This document shows positions 21,895 to 33,913 of a DNA stretch of 64,000 nt, piece by piece. The position numbers and the translations under genes are program-made. Under the pieces are notes generated by a model, which had not been told where the DNA came from, searched no databases, and was given only the letters and a program-made list of their open reading frames with translations. Positions within the stretch are counted from its first letter, which is position 1. The number at the start of each line of letters is the position of its first letter. This DNA comes from Takakia lepidozioides (lineage: Eukaryota; Streptophyta; Takakiopsida; Takakiales; Takakiaceae): NCBI GenBank assembly GCA_030704615.1, contig CM060731.1:49786001-49850000 (forward strand), read 5' to 3'.

Positions 21895-23866
21895 ATGGAT
21901 TCGCTATCAAAGCAATTTGTAAAGTATGACCAATGTCTCTTGACCCCGAGTTGCCTTCAAGTGGAAGTTGGACACTTTTGTGACATCCAACATGGGGATT
22001 GAATCCAAAGGATGTGATGTGAACGTGTGAACCCTCAACTATCAATGAAATAGTGTGTACTCTTACTTTGGGCTAGATATTGATAGTGCAACACTCTCAC
22101 ACTTGAAGTACATTGTTGGAAGCCAAAAAATCACCGAGATCCCAACAAGTACCAGATTAAGTGTGGAATTCCAAGACTAAGCAAGGATGCCACATGGCAC
22201 ATGGTTGCTAGACTACAAGCCACATCCACGTAGTCCAGCCATGGGGCCTCCATCTAATCCACATCTAACTACTATACATTCCGACAAACTACAAAGTAAA
22301 AATTAACCTCATCTAACTTGTCATCATCCTTCTCCAACGACCCTCTGTCCATCATTAATTAAAGAATAATACCATAAAGGAATCTCAACCCCATGTCTCT
22401 GAAGCATGTCGTCCATCTCCCTTGAGAGTGAAATTCAAATGCAAATCAGAACATCAATTAAAAACTATGGCATCTAATGCAATCGGGATAAAAAAACCAT
22501 CTAAGAGAAAACTTTGCTCTGCAAATTGAACAAAATATAAAACTTTTTGTTGGAAAAACCCCAAATGCTTACAGATTGATGTTGAAGGAGAATCTCAAAA
22601 CAAGAGCAAGACACGGCCAATAGGAGACATTGAACCAAAACACTAATAGATCGTCAAAAGACATCATTTTGAGGGCAGAAAAGCTAGAGCTCTACAAAGT
22701 CCAAATAGGCCTTAATCTCGGCGTTCCTACACTTCTTATGTCACTAATTAACTTTTAGGGTCATTACCATTTAGAGGGAAGCGATCATTCTATGCACGGG
22801 ATGACATCGTGCCATTGGATGTGCAAAAGTCTAAAGATATGACAAGCAAAAACAAACAATGTCATTTTTGCCCCAAAAGTTGTTAGGGCATAAAATAGTT
22901 GTGCTCTTCAACTTCAATTTCCATACTTGAAAATACTTTGATTTAACCATCCATTCCAATTCCACAATTATATTTTATATGAACTTACTCGTAGAACTGG
23001 GGATTGGGTTTAATTGATACACCGGCCCTAATTATACATCATCCATTATATATACCTTTATACTTGGAAAATAAAAGATTTCAAATATTGATTTTGATTT
23101 TGGGTTTGATTTTTTTCAACAATTTATTTTTGGGTGCAGCTGTTAAAGAGCTTCACAAATGCTCAAGTAATTCTTCCATTCTTGCAACTTTTGTTTTAAA
23201 AATAATAATGGTCGAATCAAAGAGCATACTTGTTTTGGGAGAGAAAAAACAATTTTGTGGTATCCATATTGTTTGTGTATAATTATTGCGCACACAATTA
23301 TACCCCCACAAATTCATTTATCTAATTCCATTTATCTTCTTCCTCTCGATACACATGCTGAAGCTTATCTATCTTCTCGTGAAAAATTGCTTCCAAGAAT
23401 GATGTGGTGCATTTGGGAATCTTGCATTAAGTATGTTTGCAATGTATGTCCAATCTTTTGCCATTAAAGGTCCATGTTCATGATACCAGTATTCCTCCTC
23501 CCAAAGATCTAGCAGCAAGAGTGTTATATCCAATGTTGGCCAGTATATTGATATCAATATACCCTTAGGGTATACATAAATTATTTTTATCAAATCTTTT
23601 ACCCTTTGGTTATGGATAAATTGAAATCTCAAAAAATTATTTACCCTCCGGGTATGGATAAATTAACTTTTCAGATTTCTATATAACCCCCGGGTAAGGA
23701 TATATATGCCAAAATAAATCTTGAGGGTAATATGAATAGTTCGGGTATAGATAGTTATTTTAATTAATATAAAATTTAATGGTTTTTTAAAATTATGATG
23801 TTTTTCAATACAAAACAAAAGAACAATGTATGATAAAAGAGAAAATTGATGAGATATTTATAAAAC
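21895..23866. other. AT-rich intergenic stretch, nothing recognised
   Basis: No coding signal. Around 23,560-23,750 the words TACCCT/GGGTA recur (for example TATACCCTTAGGGTATAC) and similar words return at 25,160-25,205, so the hAT-like element and SINE may lie within an older repeat. Confidence 0.35.
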
Positions 23867-24092
23867 TTTTTTTTTTTTTTTTTTTTTTTTAAATGCCACA
23901 GCCCACAATTCAGGTCTTTGAGGAAGGAGAAAAATTAACCCCTTTCATTTATGGGCCATGGAGACCTACAGGACAAATAATGCCCAGACCTACCATCACG
24001 AACAATCCCACACACGGGGCAGGGCAGCGGGTTTTGAACCCCGAACCACCATGGCGACACATTGTGCACTTACGAGCTGAGCTACCAACCGA
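23867..24092 (-). mobile_element. tRNA-derived SINE with 24-nt poly(A) tail
   Basis: On the minus strand the element starts at 24,092 with GGTTGGTAGCTCAGCTCGTA (A box), has the B box GGTTCAAAACC about 45 nt later, a body of about 150 bp, and ends in an uninterrupted run of 24 A (T at 23,867-23,890 on +). A tRNA-like head with pol III boxes plus a poly(A) tail is the definition of a SINE; mobilisation would depend on a LINE. No convincing target duplication could be matched by eye. Confidence 0.72.
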
Positions 24093-24390
24093 TGTGCATT
24101 TTGGTTTCAATTCCCAATGCAAGAGGAAGGATGTTTGAGATTCAAAAAATACATGCAAGATCTGCGTTAAGAAAGTGGCCATCCATTTGCTGCCCTCCAA
24201 TACTTGTGAACTCACGATCGCGCTATCATCTTTGTATACTAATTACAGAACCGTCGACATGAAGGAAAAATAGAGAATACTAGAACAAGAAATCGAGAAG
24301 AAACGATTTCCATGTCTATGGTGGCTATCCTAGCATAGCTACATTTACGAAAGGCGGCTCAATTATATCCTAATTCCTAACCCGTATATG

Positions 24391-25143
24391 CCGGTGTTGG
24401 GCAGTTACCCGCTGGGACCCAGGTTAACCGCCGGTTCAGGTTCCGGTTAACCAGAACCGGGCCCATGCCTGCATAACCGGACCCGGAACCTGCCAATGGG
24501 AATCGGCGCAGAACTGAACCGGCTGTTCCTGCTGGGATTCACACATGTGAGAACGGGCACGAGGGGATGAAATCAGGTTCTGTTCTTGAAACCCTTGGTG
24601 GGCCCTTGGCAATGCTTAAAGGCCATGAGATTCTCTATTTAATGCTTCAGCGCCATGAGATCTTGGGTTCAATCTCTAGCTCCAGGATATCTTGGATAAG
24701 TTCATTAGTCAAGATGTCAATACTTGCCAGATAGCTGAATAGTAACTTCAACCCACAAAATTTTACCCATTTTCTTCTACCATTTATTTAGAGTATTTTT
24801 GTTTGTTTTATTTGTGTTAATGAAAACTAATAAAATCGTTGGATTTTAAATTCAAATATGTGAATACACTGCTATTTAATCTCCCAGACTAATAAAATAT
24901 TTTAAATCTAATTAAATTAAACAATTTAAAAAAAAATAGAACCGGAACCTAACCGGGAACCGGTGGTTTTTATCAACAACCAACCGGTAACTGGAACCCC
25001 CCATGTTTAAAAGTTGGATTCAGAACCGGACCGGAACTGGCTCAATAAAAAAAAAACCGGAACTGGATCCGGAACCATCTCTTGAAATAATTATGGAACC
25101 GGAACCGAAGGTTCCTGCACAAATGCAAGAAGTGCCCAACACT
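24391..25143. mobile_element. Non-autonomous hAT-like element (MITE class)
   Basis: The 753-bp block has short terminal inverted repeats: CCGGTGTTGGGCA on the left, and TGCCCAACACT on the right (reverse complement AGTGTTGGGCA). It is flanked by near-identical 8-bp target duplications, CGTATATG (24,383-24,390) and CGTATATA (25,144-25,151). Eight-bp duplications and NAGTGTTGG-type ends are typical of hAT elements. No transposase frame is present. The interior near both ends is crowded with short AACCGGAACC-type words, as in subterminal transposase-binding sites. Confidence 0.78.
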
Positions 25144-25151
25144 CGTATATA

Positions 25152-26370
25152 CCATGATTAGATATACCCTTTATTTTAACATATACCCTTCAGAAAAGTA
25201 GGGTACATTGCAGTGTTGGCCAGGTACCATGTTTTGAGCCCTCTTCCGGTCCCGGTTATGGCCTACTCCTTGGGAAAAGTGGATGGCAGGTCAGGGTATA
25301 ACAATAGGTTTGAAAAACATCTCGGTTACAGGTTCTCATTAAACACATGAATTTTTTCTTGTCCGGTTCTCAATCTACGGGTTATGCCATCGTAAAAATT
25401 GCGGGTTCCATGGTACCGGTTATGGGATTCATCCATTTTTATATTTTTACTTTCTCTAGCATTTTTGTGTATGTGTGTAAAACTACACGAGAGGGTTTTT
25501 GCATACTCATCCTCCCATGACCATGTTCATCAAGGCAATGGCGGCACAGGTGTTGCACCGCTCTCCCTGTAAGCTTATCCTCCATAAACTGATCATTACC
25601 AAGAAGAAGGCGGCACCGCTTCCCCTGCTGCACAGATTACCAAGCTGTGCCCTTTAACGCTTCTCTTAATGCAAGCCAGAATGCGCCAGTGCAGATGCAA
25701 TTTCCCTTGACACAATGCCCTACCAATTCCACTATTCGCAGCATTTGCTCAGAGTGCCCGTCATCTTCCCCTTCGTCTTCCTCGACCCGCATTTCTAGGG
25801 TAATTACCAGCGATGAAAGACATTCATCCTATGGATGAAAACACGTCTGGTCACGACTTAGCCACTTTCATCCTGGCAAAGTATCAGCATAGTGTGCCCA
25901 TGAAACAACCTGTAGGCAGGGATGTATTCCGCCCATCATTGGTACCAGGGCACTCCCTTTGTAGCAATGCAGAATCTTAGTGGGTAAAACAAAAATTTAA
26001 TGTTACTCCCCTGCATTCACACTACACTACCTCCCCTAGTTGCTCCTCCCCACAGGCATGCTCTCACCCACCATCAATGCCATACACCACACCACACTCT
26101 CACAACTCTACCCTGCCACTCTCCCCCCTCCCACGAGGTTAGCTATTTCATGAGCATGAGCGGCATGAGCGGAGTAGCAAGACAATCGGTTTTCATGAGC
26201 AGAAGTACAAATTTCGAAAATAAAAAACATTATAAAACATTAATTTAATGCAATGTGTCAGAAAAAACAACTATATTATTCGGCACCTTGAAGGGAAAAT
26301 TCTAGTTTTGAGAGTTGTGCTCATGCTATTTCGTCTTCCGATCATGCCAATTCCCAGCGACATGTGCAAA
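25152..26370. other. Intergenic stretch with a possible second hAT-like end
   Basis: CAGTGTTGGCCAGGTACC at about 25,212 resembles the end of the neighbouring hAT-like element and is followed by CCGGTT-type words to about 25,430, but no matching right end was found. The rest has no gene signal. Confidence 0.35.
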
Positions 26371-26779
26371 AATGGCGCCGAATTTCGCGGTAATAGGGTC
26401 CGTAAGTGGAAAAAACCGCGACGTATTTCGCGGTAATACGTCTCTCTGGCGAAAAATGGTGCCGAATTCCGCGGCTATAGGTCCCCTCATGACATGTGTG
26501 TAAGCCCAAAATTTGGAAATGTGGCGCCGAATTTCAGTACATGGTGCCGGGGATTGCACAGATGTTGGGCAGTTCTGGGCCATGTAACTGGAAATTCGGC
26601 GCCATTTTTCCAGACATCGTTCCCATGCATGTTCGGACTTAGCCAGTTTTCGGCCCAAAATAGGAAAATTCGGCGCCATTTTTCCAGACACAGGGGTACC
26701 AGTGCATGTTGGGACTTAGCCAGTTTTCGGCCCAAAATAGAGAAATTCGGCGCCATTTATCCAGAAATGGCCCCACAAC
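26371..26779. repeat. Fold-back patch of GGCGCCGAATT repeats
   Basis: Three copies of T/AGG(C/T)GCCGAATT lie in direct orientation (about 26,371, 26,456, 26,521) and three as AATTCGGCGCCATTT in inverse orientation (about 26,590, 26,667, 26,744). The last two sit in a roughly 77-bp tandem duplication (CCAGTTTTCGGCCCAAAATA...). It abuts the 5' LTR of the outer gypsy element. Probably the remnant of another repeat. Confidence 0.75.
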
Positions 26780-27534
26780 TAACATTTATGGGAACTCGAA
26801 CCTATGACAGGTTTGGCGGGGCATTGAAGCGTTCATCTCGGTTCAACAACTGTCTGGCGAGAAGAATAGGGCTGTCATGTGATGAAGCAGGAGGTGGCAT
26901 GCTCTATGTGATCATGGCTACATGTGAATAGGATGTGATATAGAAAAGATTAGGGATTCTCTCCCTCTCTCTCCCTGGTGTGAAAAGTTGTAGGTACGAG
27001 CTGTGAACAGGGATAGAGAAAAGACATCGAGAAAATGCCCTAAGATTGAAGAACAGAACTGGGAACGGGGGAGAATTGTGCATGGTGTGGAGGCTGGGAG
27101 GACTGGATATATTCCAGTACCATGTGCCATCGTTGTGAATTCATACTGTACCTGTCCAGGGAGTTTTAGATTGTTGGGATTCGAATGGATGTTTGGCGTG
27201 AGGTGCTATCGTGTAATTGTACATGACTGGAATAAAGAAAGGTATTTGTGAGCACTAAGTGTGTGATAGGAATGTGGCAAGAGCCACTGTGGGCTCTACT
27301 TAGCACTGTGTGATAATCTGCCCAGAGTCTATGAGCTTTTGCATTGTTGATTGGGCCAAGAATTAGCTGGAGACAGACGGTGTGCAGAGAAGAGAAAGAA
27401 ATCAATTGTCAGAGCCTTACAGGTCAAAAATAGAATACTCCAGTGAAGAAGAAGAAGAAAAGAAAAATCAAATAGACTTGAACTATGAAGGGCTATTTGA
27501 GCCTGTAGGAACTAAAAGACTGAGGAATGTAAGA
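26780..27534 (+). repeat. 5' LTR of the outer gypsy element
   Basis: Matches 40,662-41,415 almost base for base, from TAACATTTATGGG to GAGGAATGTAAGA. It does not show a clean TG...CA border, so its first bases may be lost. It carries the element promoter by family analogy. Confidence 0.93.
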
Positions 27535-27537
27535 TCT

Positions 27538-27549
27538 TGGTATCTGAGC
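27538..27549 (+). other. Primer-binding site (tRNA-Met)
   Basis: TGGTATCTGAGC lies 3 nt after the 5' LTR and differs by one base from TGGTATCAGAGC, the usual plant initiator-tRNA-Met primer site. It primes minus-strand DNA synthesis in intact elements. Confidence 0.85.
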
Positions 27550-27745
27550 AAATTTCGACCTTCTGAGATTTGTGGTTTATGAGCCAACTGACGTTTGGCT
27601 CTGGAAGCTCGTTGCTTCAGTGGAATATAACCTCCAAGAGTAGGAGTAGCACATCTCCAGAGTCGATGGAGGGAGAGACAAGCCATACACACAGGCTGCG
27701 GTTGAGAAAACACAAGAAAATGTTGTGCCAGAAGAACTTATCACC

Positions 27746-28576
27746 ATGAAAGCGGGAGATCTAGCTCAGGTCATTCGCGAGGCGGTGGCTAGTGGAGTGA
27801 AGGAGGGCATAGCCGCTGTTGGCAAGAGACCTACAACAAATCCAACTCCACCGGCGGTGCCACCCGACTAGCAAGCGGTAGACCAACCAGTAAGTGCTCC
27901 CCGTGATGATCTGCATGCAAGAACTAGGACAAAAATGAAAGAGGCTAGAGGCAGTTCTGCCTCTGGTGCATCTTCACAGGATAGTCGCTCCATGTTGGCA
28001 AGGGATTCCAAAAGAAGAACGGTTGACAAGGAAATTAGGAAGATGACGTATCTTCTTGAATTCTATGGTCGTCCAAATGTGTCTTGCACTGAGGTGTTGT
28101 CTTTTCTGGAGACTCTGAAAGAATTCTTCAGTGAGGACTAGACAGATGCAGATAAGATCCGCACAGCCTCATTACAAATGAGAAGCAAATCTAAAGAATG
28201 GTGGATTAGAATGAAAGAGAAGCCGGGTCTGGAAGGGAGAGAAGATCAAATTACCACATGGGCTAAGTTCAAGCGGCTCTTCAAAGAACAATACATGCCT
28301 GAGGATTATGCGCATTTGATGAAGATGGGCTTGATGGAGCTTACCCAGGGAAGAATGAGTGTGGCAGACTACAAGGTGAAGTTTGACGAACATGCTTCGT
28401 ACTTCTATTCTTTGAAGGAGTCTGACAGGGTGGATTTCTTCCTTACTGGGCTAGATAAAGCAATCAGATTTTTGGTTCAGGCATACGAGCCAAAGATAGA
28501 GGCTGACGCATATAGACTAGCTATCAATTTCGAGAATCAGCACATGGCACATCAAGGTGCAAAGTGCACCTATTGA
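27746..28576 (+). pseudogene. Outer gypsy gag (capsid region)
   Basis: One frame from the ATG at 27,746 with two in-frame TAG stops (near 27,869 and 28,139). The capsid part WAKFKRLFKEQYMPEDYAHL and GRMSVADYKVKFDEHASYF is typical of Ty3/gypsy gag (retrotrans_gag family). A one-base frame change at about 28,557 leads into the zinc-knuckle/pol frame. Confidence 0.85.
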
Positions 28577-29825
28577 GAGGAATTTTAAGCGGAGGTCATT
28601 CCCATTCGGTGGTGGTCAGAAAAGAAAGAACTGGAAAAGGTTCAATAAGAAGACAACAAAGACTAAGCCTCCGGGTAATCAGAAGTTTGGAGCCCCAGCG
28701 ACCAAACGCCTATCAGAGAAGGAACAAGAAGAACACCGACGGTTGGATCAGTGTTTTATCTGTCTTGAGAAAGGCCATCGGGCATTCGAGTGTCCCGAAC
28801 GCGTACAACGTGCATCTGCAGCTGTGATTGTGCAAGAGGTTGACGATAAGATGGATGTGGATGCACCTGGGACGAGCAAAGGTAAACAGTTGAGGATCTC
28901 AGCGGCTGTGATGGGTGAGGAGATAGACCATAACCCCACAGTCATACGATTGAATGGTCAGGTGGGAAGAGGGACCATGGCTATTTTGATTGACCCTGGA
29001 AGTAGCCATAACTTCTTGTCTCAAAATTTTGCAAACAAGTGCAAGTTGCAGTTGAAGGAGGTTGGCACCAGTACCATTTTGTTGTCTAATGGAGATGCAG
29101 GATCTACCAACAGCAGGAGCTTTGAGGTCCCTGTCACAATGCAAGGGATCACCATTGAGGTAGATTTTGAGGTCTGGGATGGCGCAAGGTACGACGCCAT
29201 CTTGGGAATGCAGTGGCTGGCAGCTGTGGACGCTCAAGTGACATGCCAAGATTGCTCAGTGGAGGGGGTGTTGCCTGGTGGTAAGCGATTCAAGCTTACA
29301 GGTACAAGAGCCCTACCCAATGTTCCCTTGTTGTCAGCCCTTCAAATGAAGCGATACATACGGAAGACAGCCGATCAACTGTTCTTCGTAAGCATTTATG
29401 AGAATGATGACGAAGGCATTGAAGTGGAGTTGAACAACCTCAACAGAGCAGATAAGGTCCTGTCTGAATTTTCAGATGTGTTTCCCAGTTATCTGCCTAG
29501 ACTACCTCCTGAAATGGATGTAGATCATGCCATTGAGTTGGTTCCTGAAGCGGTTCATGTCTCGAGGATTCCTTATAGGCATTCTTTGGTGGAGAATGAA
29601 GAATTGGAGAGACAGCTGGCTGATTTGCTAGAGAAATGTTATATTAAGCCTAGCAAGTCTCCCTGGGCAGCACCAGTGTTGTTCAAGAAGAAGAAAGATG
29701 GAACTTTAAGGTTGTATGCAGACTACAGATGGCTGAATAAGCTGACTGTAAAGAATAAGTTTCCACTCCCTTGCTGTACTACGACGGGCGTCTATGCATC
29801 CCTTAGATTGCAGACTTTAGACTAA
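28557..29825 (+). pseudogene. Outer gypsy zinc knuckle, protease and start of RT
   Basis: 422 open codons: a CCHC knuckle [14 protein letters not shown]; a retropepsin with [13 protein letters not shown] (DPG where DTG/DSG is normal) and [10 protein letters not shown]; then the RT entry region [47 protein letters not shown] and KNKFPLP. The frame fails at 29,825, just before the place where the nested element begins. YADYRWLNK replaces the usual CVDYRALNK, so the RT was already diverging. Confidence 0.9.
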
Positions 29826-29852
29826 AGATCGTGTACGACTATCATAACATAC

Positions 29853-30169
29853 CTGTCAAGTTATTTTACCACTAGTGTAAAGTTAGCTAGGAAATAGCTA
29901 GCTTTCATATATTGACATTTGGGATTGACCCAAGTGTCAATCCAGGGGCCAATACATGTTTGGGCACCTGGCATTGTTATTTTCACGGCAGATCGCGGTG
30001 GGTTCATCTTTCTCGAGTTGAGCCTTACCGCGTCTAGTTATGGCGCCGTAGTGTGGATTCCCCATGGCGTGGGGTGCACTTGGCTCGACTTAATATATGA
30101 GTGATGTTTTCAAGTGTGTGAGTTTGAGAGAGCTTGTATGCTTGTATCATTCCTTTCCTTATCACTCGA
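29853..30169 (+). repeat. Left terminal repeat (LTR or 3' part of LTR) of the nested element
   Basis: Starts CTGTCAAGTTATTTTACC and ends TTATCACTCGA. About 95 percent identical by eye to 38,470-38,792. If the true LTR includes the minisatellite that precedes the right copy, this left copy has lost its 5' part at the junction with the outer RT. Confidence 0.88.
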
Positions 30170-32509
30170 GAAAGATGAGCTCGAGTCTGTGAGTGCCAGG
30201 TTTGAGTTAATTGTAGCACTTGTGTTTTCAGATCATGAGAAGCGGTTCAGCCTAGAGTGCAGGGAGCCGTGCATGAGCCTATCCAAAGCGGATAGAGTAC
30301 AAAGGCGAACAAGTTGCAGGTTTGCCATGGATAGAAAGGTGGGTAGCTTATGTTGAACTCAACGCTATGACAACCAAGTTTGGGCTTCTAGTGTGAAGCG
30401 GAGGAGATGTTGGCCACGAGTGGGCGAACTGGTGGTCGTCTTCTTCAGCTGCATGCCAAGTTAAGAAGCTGCAGAAATGTGGGTTGTGCATGGGAAACTA
30501 GCGTGTTGCAGGTTGGAGATGATATGATCAGCTCCAGGTATTTCTGTCCGAAACTAGTTGTTGCGGATAGATGAAGAGCAGCCGAATGGTGGAGCTGCGA
30601 GGGGATGCATCGCAGCCCGTTGGGAGCTTCAGCTCCAAGCTCATGAAGAGGTATGAGTGAAGCGAGGGGGCTGGTCCCTCTTGTGTGCAAATCAGTGCAC
30701 TTGTGAAACATGTGCTGAGTTGAAGTTTCAATCTGAAACTTAGCAGTGTAAGGGCTTTTGGAGTGGCAAGAGCGGGGCTGGAAGGGCAGCAACAAGGCGC
30801 CCTAGCGCCAGGGGATGTGCAGTAGAACTGCAGGTACACCAAGGTTGTAAAGGTGTGTATTTTCAGATTTGTTTTTGTAAGCTTCATGGAAAAAAGGGAG
30901 CTTGTTGGGCAGCATATGGCTTGCTTGTTGAGCTAGGGGCGCTTCTAGTGGGTCGTGAGAGCTCAGGAGTGCAGGGCGACGGGGCTGATGGCTCCGCAGA
31001 AGCCATAGCTCATCGGCATCAGGTGCAGGAGCAAACCCCAGCTCGGGAAGAGCTCATGAACGCGTGGGAACGCCCGGGAACGCATGGGAACTCGTGGGAA
31101 CGCTCGAGAACGCATGAGAACTCGTTGGGAGTTCCAGGGAACGTACGGAATAGTGGTCGTGATGGGCCGTTGGGGCGGTATCACGAGATACCACGAGCCC
31201 AGGTCGTGATGGTTGACCGTGACCGTTGGACGTTGACCATTGACCGTGACCGTTGGAAGTCGTGGTGCGGACACAACGGGTGGGCACGGTGACCAGATCG
31301 TGGGGATGGCGGGCTGTGAAGGCTCGTGGGAGTGGTACCACGGGGTATCACTAGGCAGCCCGTGGCCAACGAGCGCCTAGGGCGGGCCGTGAGGAGTCGT
31401 GGCAGTTGGTGCCACGGAAGGCCGCGAACAGTTAGAGTGAAAAAATAAAAATAATAAATAAATAAATAAAATCTTTTTTCACTCGTTTCGTGGGACCTTG
31501 ATGGGGAGGCTGGGCTCTGAAGAACAACGGTTTTGAGCTAGCTGATCCGGCAGAAAAGTCGGAATTGCCTCCCTGTTGCGTTTTAACAAAGGGGATTACT
31601 TCCCTGCAGGTAATCTTTTCGGGTTTTCAGCCCAATTCTTAACTATGGGGAAGACCAGCCTGCAGGTAATTTCTTTGGACAGAATGTTGTTGGGGCCTAT
31701 ATGTACCTCTATTTGCTCCATTTTTTAACCTTTAGTGAACGACATGGTTTCCTGAGGTGGTTCCATTCTGAGGAATGACTGGTGGACAAGAGGAGGCACT
31801 TGCGGACCCTATGGAGGTTTGCATGGGGTCTTGGAGGCCAAATTTCATGAGCTCGTGGAGGGCGGTTTGAGGAGTGTCTACATGATGCTCTCATGGTCAT
31901 GCAAGTGAGAGAAGAGAGGAAAAATAGGGTGTTGGGACGAGAGCGTGCTGGGGATAGGCATTGCTTTAGCTTCCCTTCCTCGTAGCTTTCCACTTTCTCT
32001 GTAGGCCAAAACCTTTCCGTAGGTGGAGGCAAGAGTCAGTCCAGGTTTTGGGCTGGGTTGCAGGAGCGACACTGTGGAGAGATTTTTGGTGTGGGGGAGT
32101 TGTTGTTTTCATTCTTGTGTTTGGATCCCCTCCACACCTGCATGCTTGATTGTGCGCCATGCTAGTTTTGAATGGGCGCTTGATTTTATAGGTGGTGGAC
32201 TCGGGCTTGATCGTCGATCCCACCCTAGAGCATGCTGTCGATGGTGAGGCTAGGTTGATGACCAGTCAGACCATCTTTGTTTCTCTTGTGGTGAGGTTGG
32301 AGGTGATGACCAGCCAACCATAGGAGTGCCTGCGGTGGATGCAGGTGCAGGTGTAGGCTATGTTAGGAACCTAGTATTCCAGACCATAAGCCGCATCAGT
32401 TTCTCTACCCGGTTACCTTGTGGAGAGGGGGTTAGAGACAGGTTCATAACCGGTTGAGTGCCAGTTTGTCAACACGGAGGTGCCACTAGTTGCTGGGGAA
32501 AGTGCCGGT
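30170..32509 (+). other. Leader of the nested element
   Basis: 2.3 kb without convincing coding content between the left repeat and gag. It includes clustered CGTGGGAACG/CGCATGAGAAC-type words at 31,058-31,145, GACCGTTGG words at 31,215-31,258 and an A/T-rich (AATAAATA) tract at 31,440-31,472. No tRNA primer site was recognised. Such long leaders occur in some gypsy families. Confidence 0.45.
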
Positions 32510-33512
32510 ATGAGCACTAGCAATACTAGCGGGTATACGAGACGAGGTGTGCGGTTTAGGCCACCTTCACCTCCTCTGTCTTCTACGGAAGGTTCTGATT
32601 CGGATTGTGAATTAGGAGGACTCACACCGGCGGTGCAAGTTATTTCCTTGTCATTGTTGTGGGACACAATGGAGGAGATGTATAGAGCCACCAAGAGGCC
32701 ATGAAAGTACTCTGGGGCGGTGGGCACCATCGAGTTGGATGACTTTATCCAAGAGTTTGATAGTTGGTGTGACTTGCAGCAAATGCGCAATCCACAACTG
32801 TTTACGCCTTTTATGGCATGGAAAAGGGCTGTTTCAGCACCTTGAGGGACCGCCCATGGATAATTACCATGAGTTTAGGCGGGGGCACGATGTTGAGATC
32901 GAGGAGTGGAAGATGTACTGGTCACCCGACTATGTCTCCATCACTAGAGGCACTAGAGGCACAAGGGCAGTAGCCACACCGGCAGGTGCACCAGCAGCTA
33001 CAACAGCAGCTTCCACGAGCAGTAGTGGGACTAGTGGTACAGCAACTACGACGTCCACCCAAGCTACTGCTGCACCAGCACCAGTGGCCGTGCCTGCCTT
33101 CAACCTTGTTGTGGAGTTCTTCGAAGAGTTGAGAAGGAACTACCAAGGGGTGAGGACAGAGAAATTGAGGAGCTTGTAAGAGTTCCAGAGGAAACCCACT
33201 GAGAGCTTGAGGGAGGCTTTCACTCGCATGAGACGCTTGATTAATGTAACCCAAGGGGTTACGGAGGCTCAGGCAGTCCAGTTCTGGTACTGGATATTGG
33301 ACAAGGAGCTGATGAGAAGGGTGCGGGATGCAACTCTCCTACAAGCGGCCCAATCCACCTTAGCAAATGTGTTTTTGCTGGCAGAGCGGATAGAGCTCAA
33401 CATGGTGGAGGAACGAGTGGTTATGGTGGGATTTGCTAAGGATGCACCACGGGGTAGTGGTGCTCCTAGCCAGCCACTACCTCAACGTACTCAAAGCAAC
33501 AACGGGGCTTAG
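32510..33512 (+). pseudogene. Nested element gag (capsid region)
   Basis: From the ATG at 32,510 (MSTSNTSGYTRRGVRF) through TIELDDFIQEFDSWCDLQQM, then a one-base frame change at about 32,825 to HLEGPPMDNYHEFRRGHDVE and EIEEWKMYWSPDYVS. A Thr/Ala-rich spacer is followed, after a stop at 33,177, by SLREAFTRMRRLINV and VQFWYWILDKELMRRVRDAT. The last part fits the gag capsid family. At least two stops and one frameshift. Confidence 0.7.
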
Positions 33513-33549
33513 GTGAAGCCCGGGGAATGACAGAGAGGACCTCAGATAC

Positions 33550-33801
33550 ATGGGTCTTTCCCTTAGCCAACGGGCGGATGTGATGTGCTGGACATGTGGA
33601 GGACCCCATGTCAAGAAGGATTGCCCAGATGGAGGCAATAGTTTGGCACCGGCACAGCCTGCACAGTTGCAGTGTGGGCATTGTGGCAAGTACGGGCATG
33701 GAGAAGCCCAGTGCTATGGTTTGCATCCTGAGTTGCGCCCAGGCCAATTCCAAGGGAACAATGGTGGCCGGGGGCGAGGTGGAGCAGCCCAAAGAGGATG
33801 A
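33550..33801 (+). pseudogene. Nested element gag: two CCHC-type zinc knuckles
   Basis: CWTCGGPHVKKDC (one residue short of the canonical spacing) and CGHCGKYGHGEAQC (canonical C-x2-C-x4-H-x4-C), followed by an RG-rich stretch. They would bind the element RNA. The frame is shifted relative to the preceding capsid part. Confidence 0.85.
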
Positions 33802-33913
33802 GGTGGCCAGGCACGAGGTGTAGGCCAAGGGCAAGCTCAACATGGCCAAGGACGCGGAGGTCAGGATGGTGACCAAGGCATGGCCAACCGGCTTCAGCAG
33901 CTAGAGCAGAGGC

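Noticed and set aside
26326-26756. Minus-strand frame with repeated PNFxILGRKLAKS
   Set aside because: It is produced by the GGCGCCGAATT repeat patch, not by a protein-coding gene.
30855-31341. Overlapping frames of about 100-145 codons in the leader of the nested element
   Set aside because: Caused by the repetitive CGTGGGAACG/GACCGTTGG words, which leave several frames open on both strands; no protein motif.
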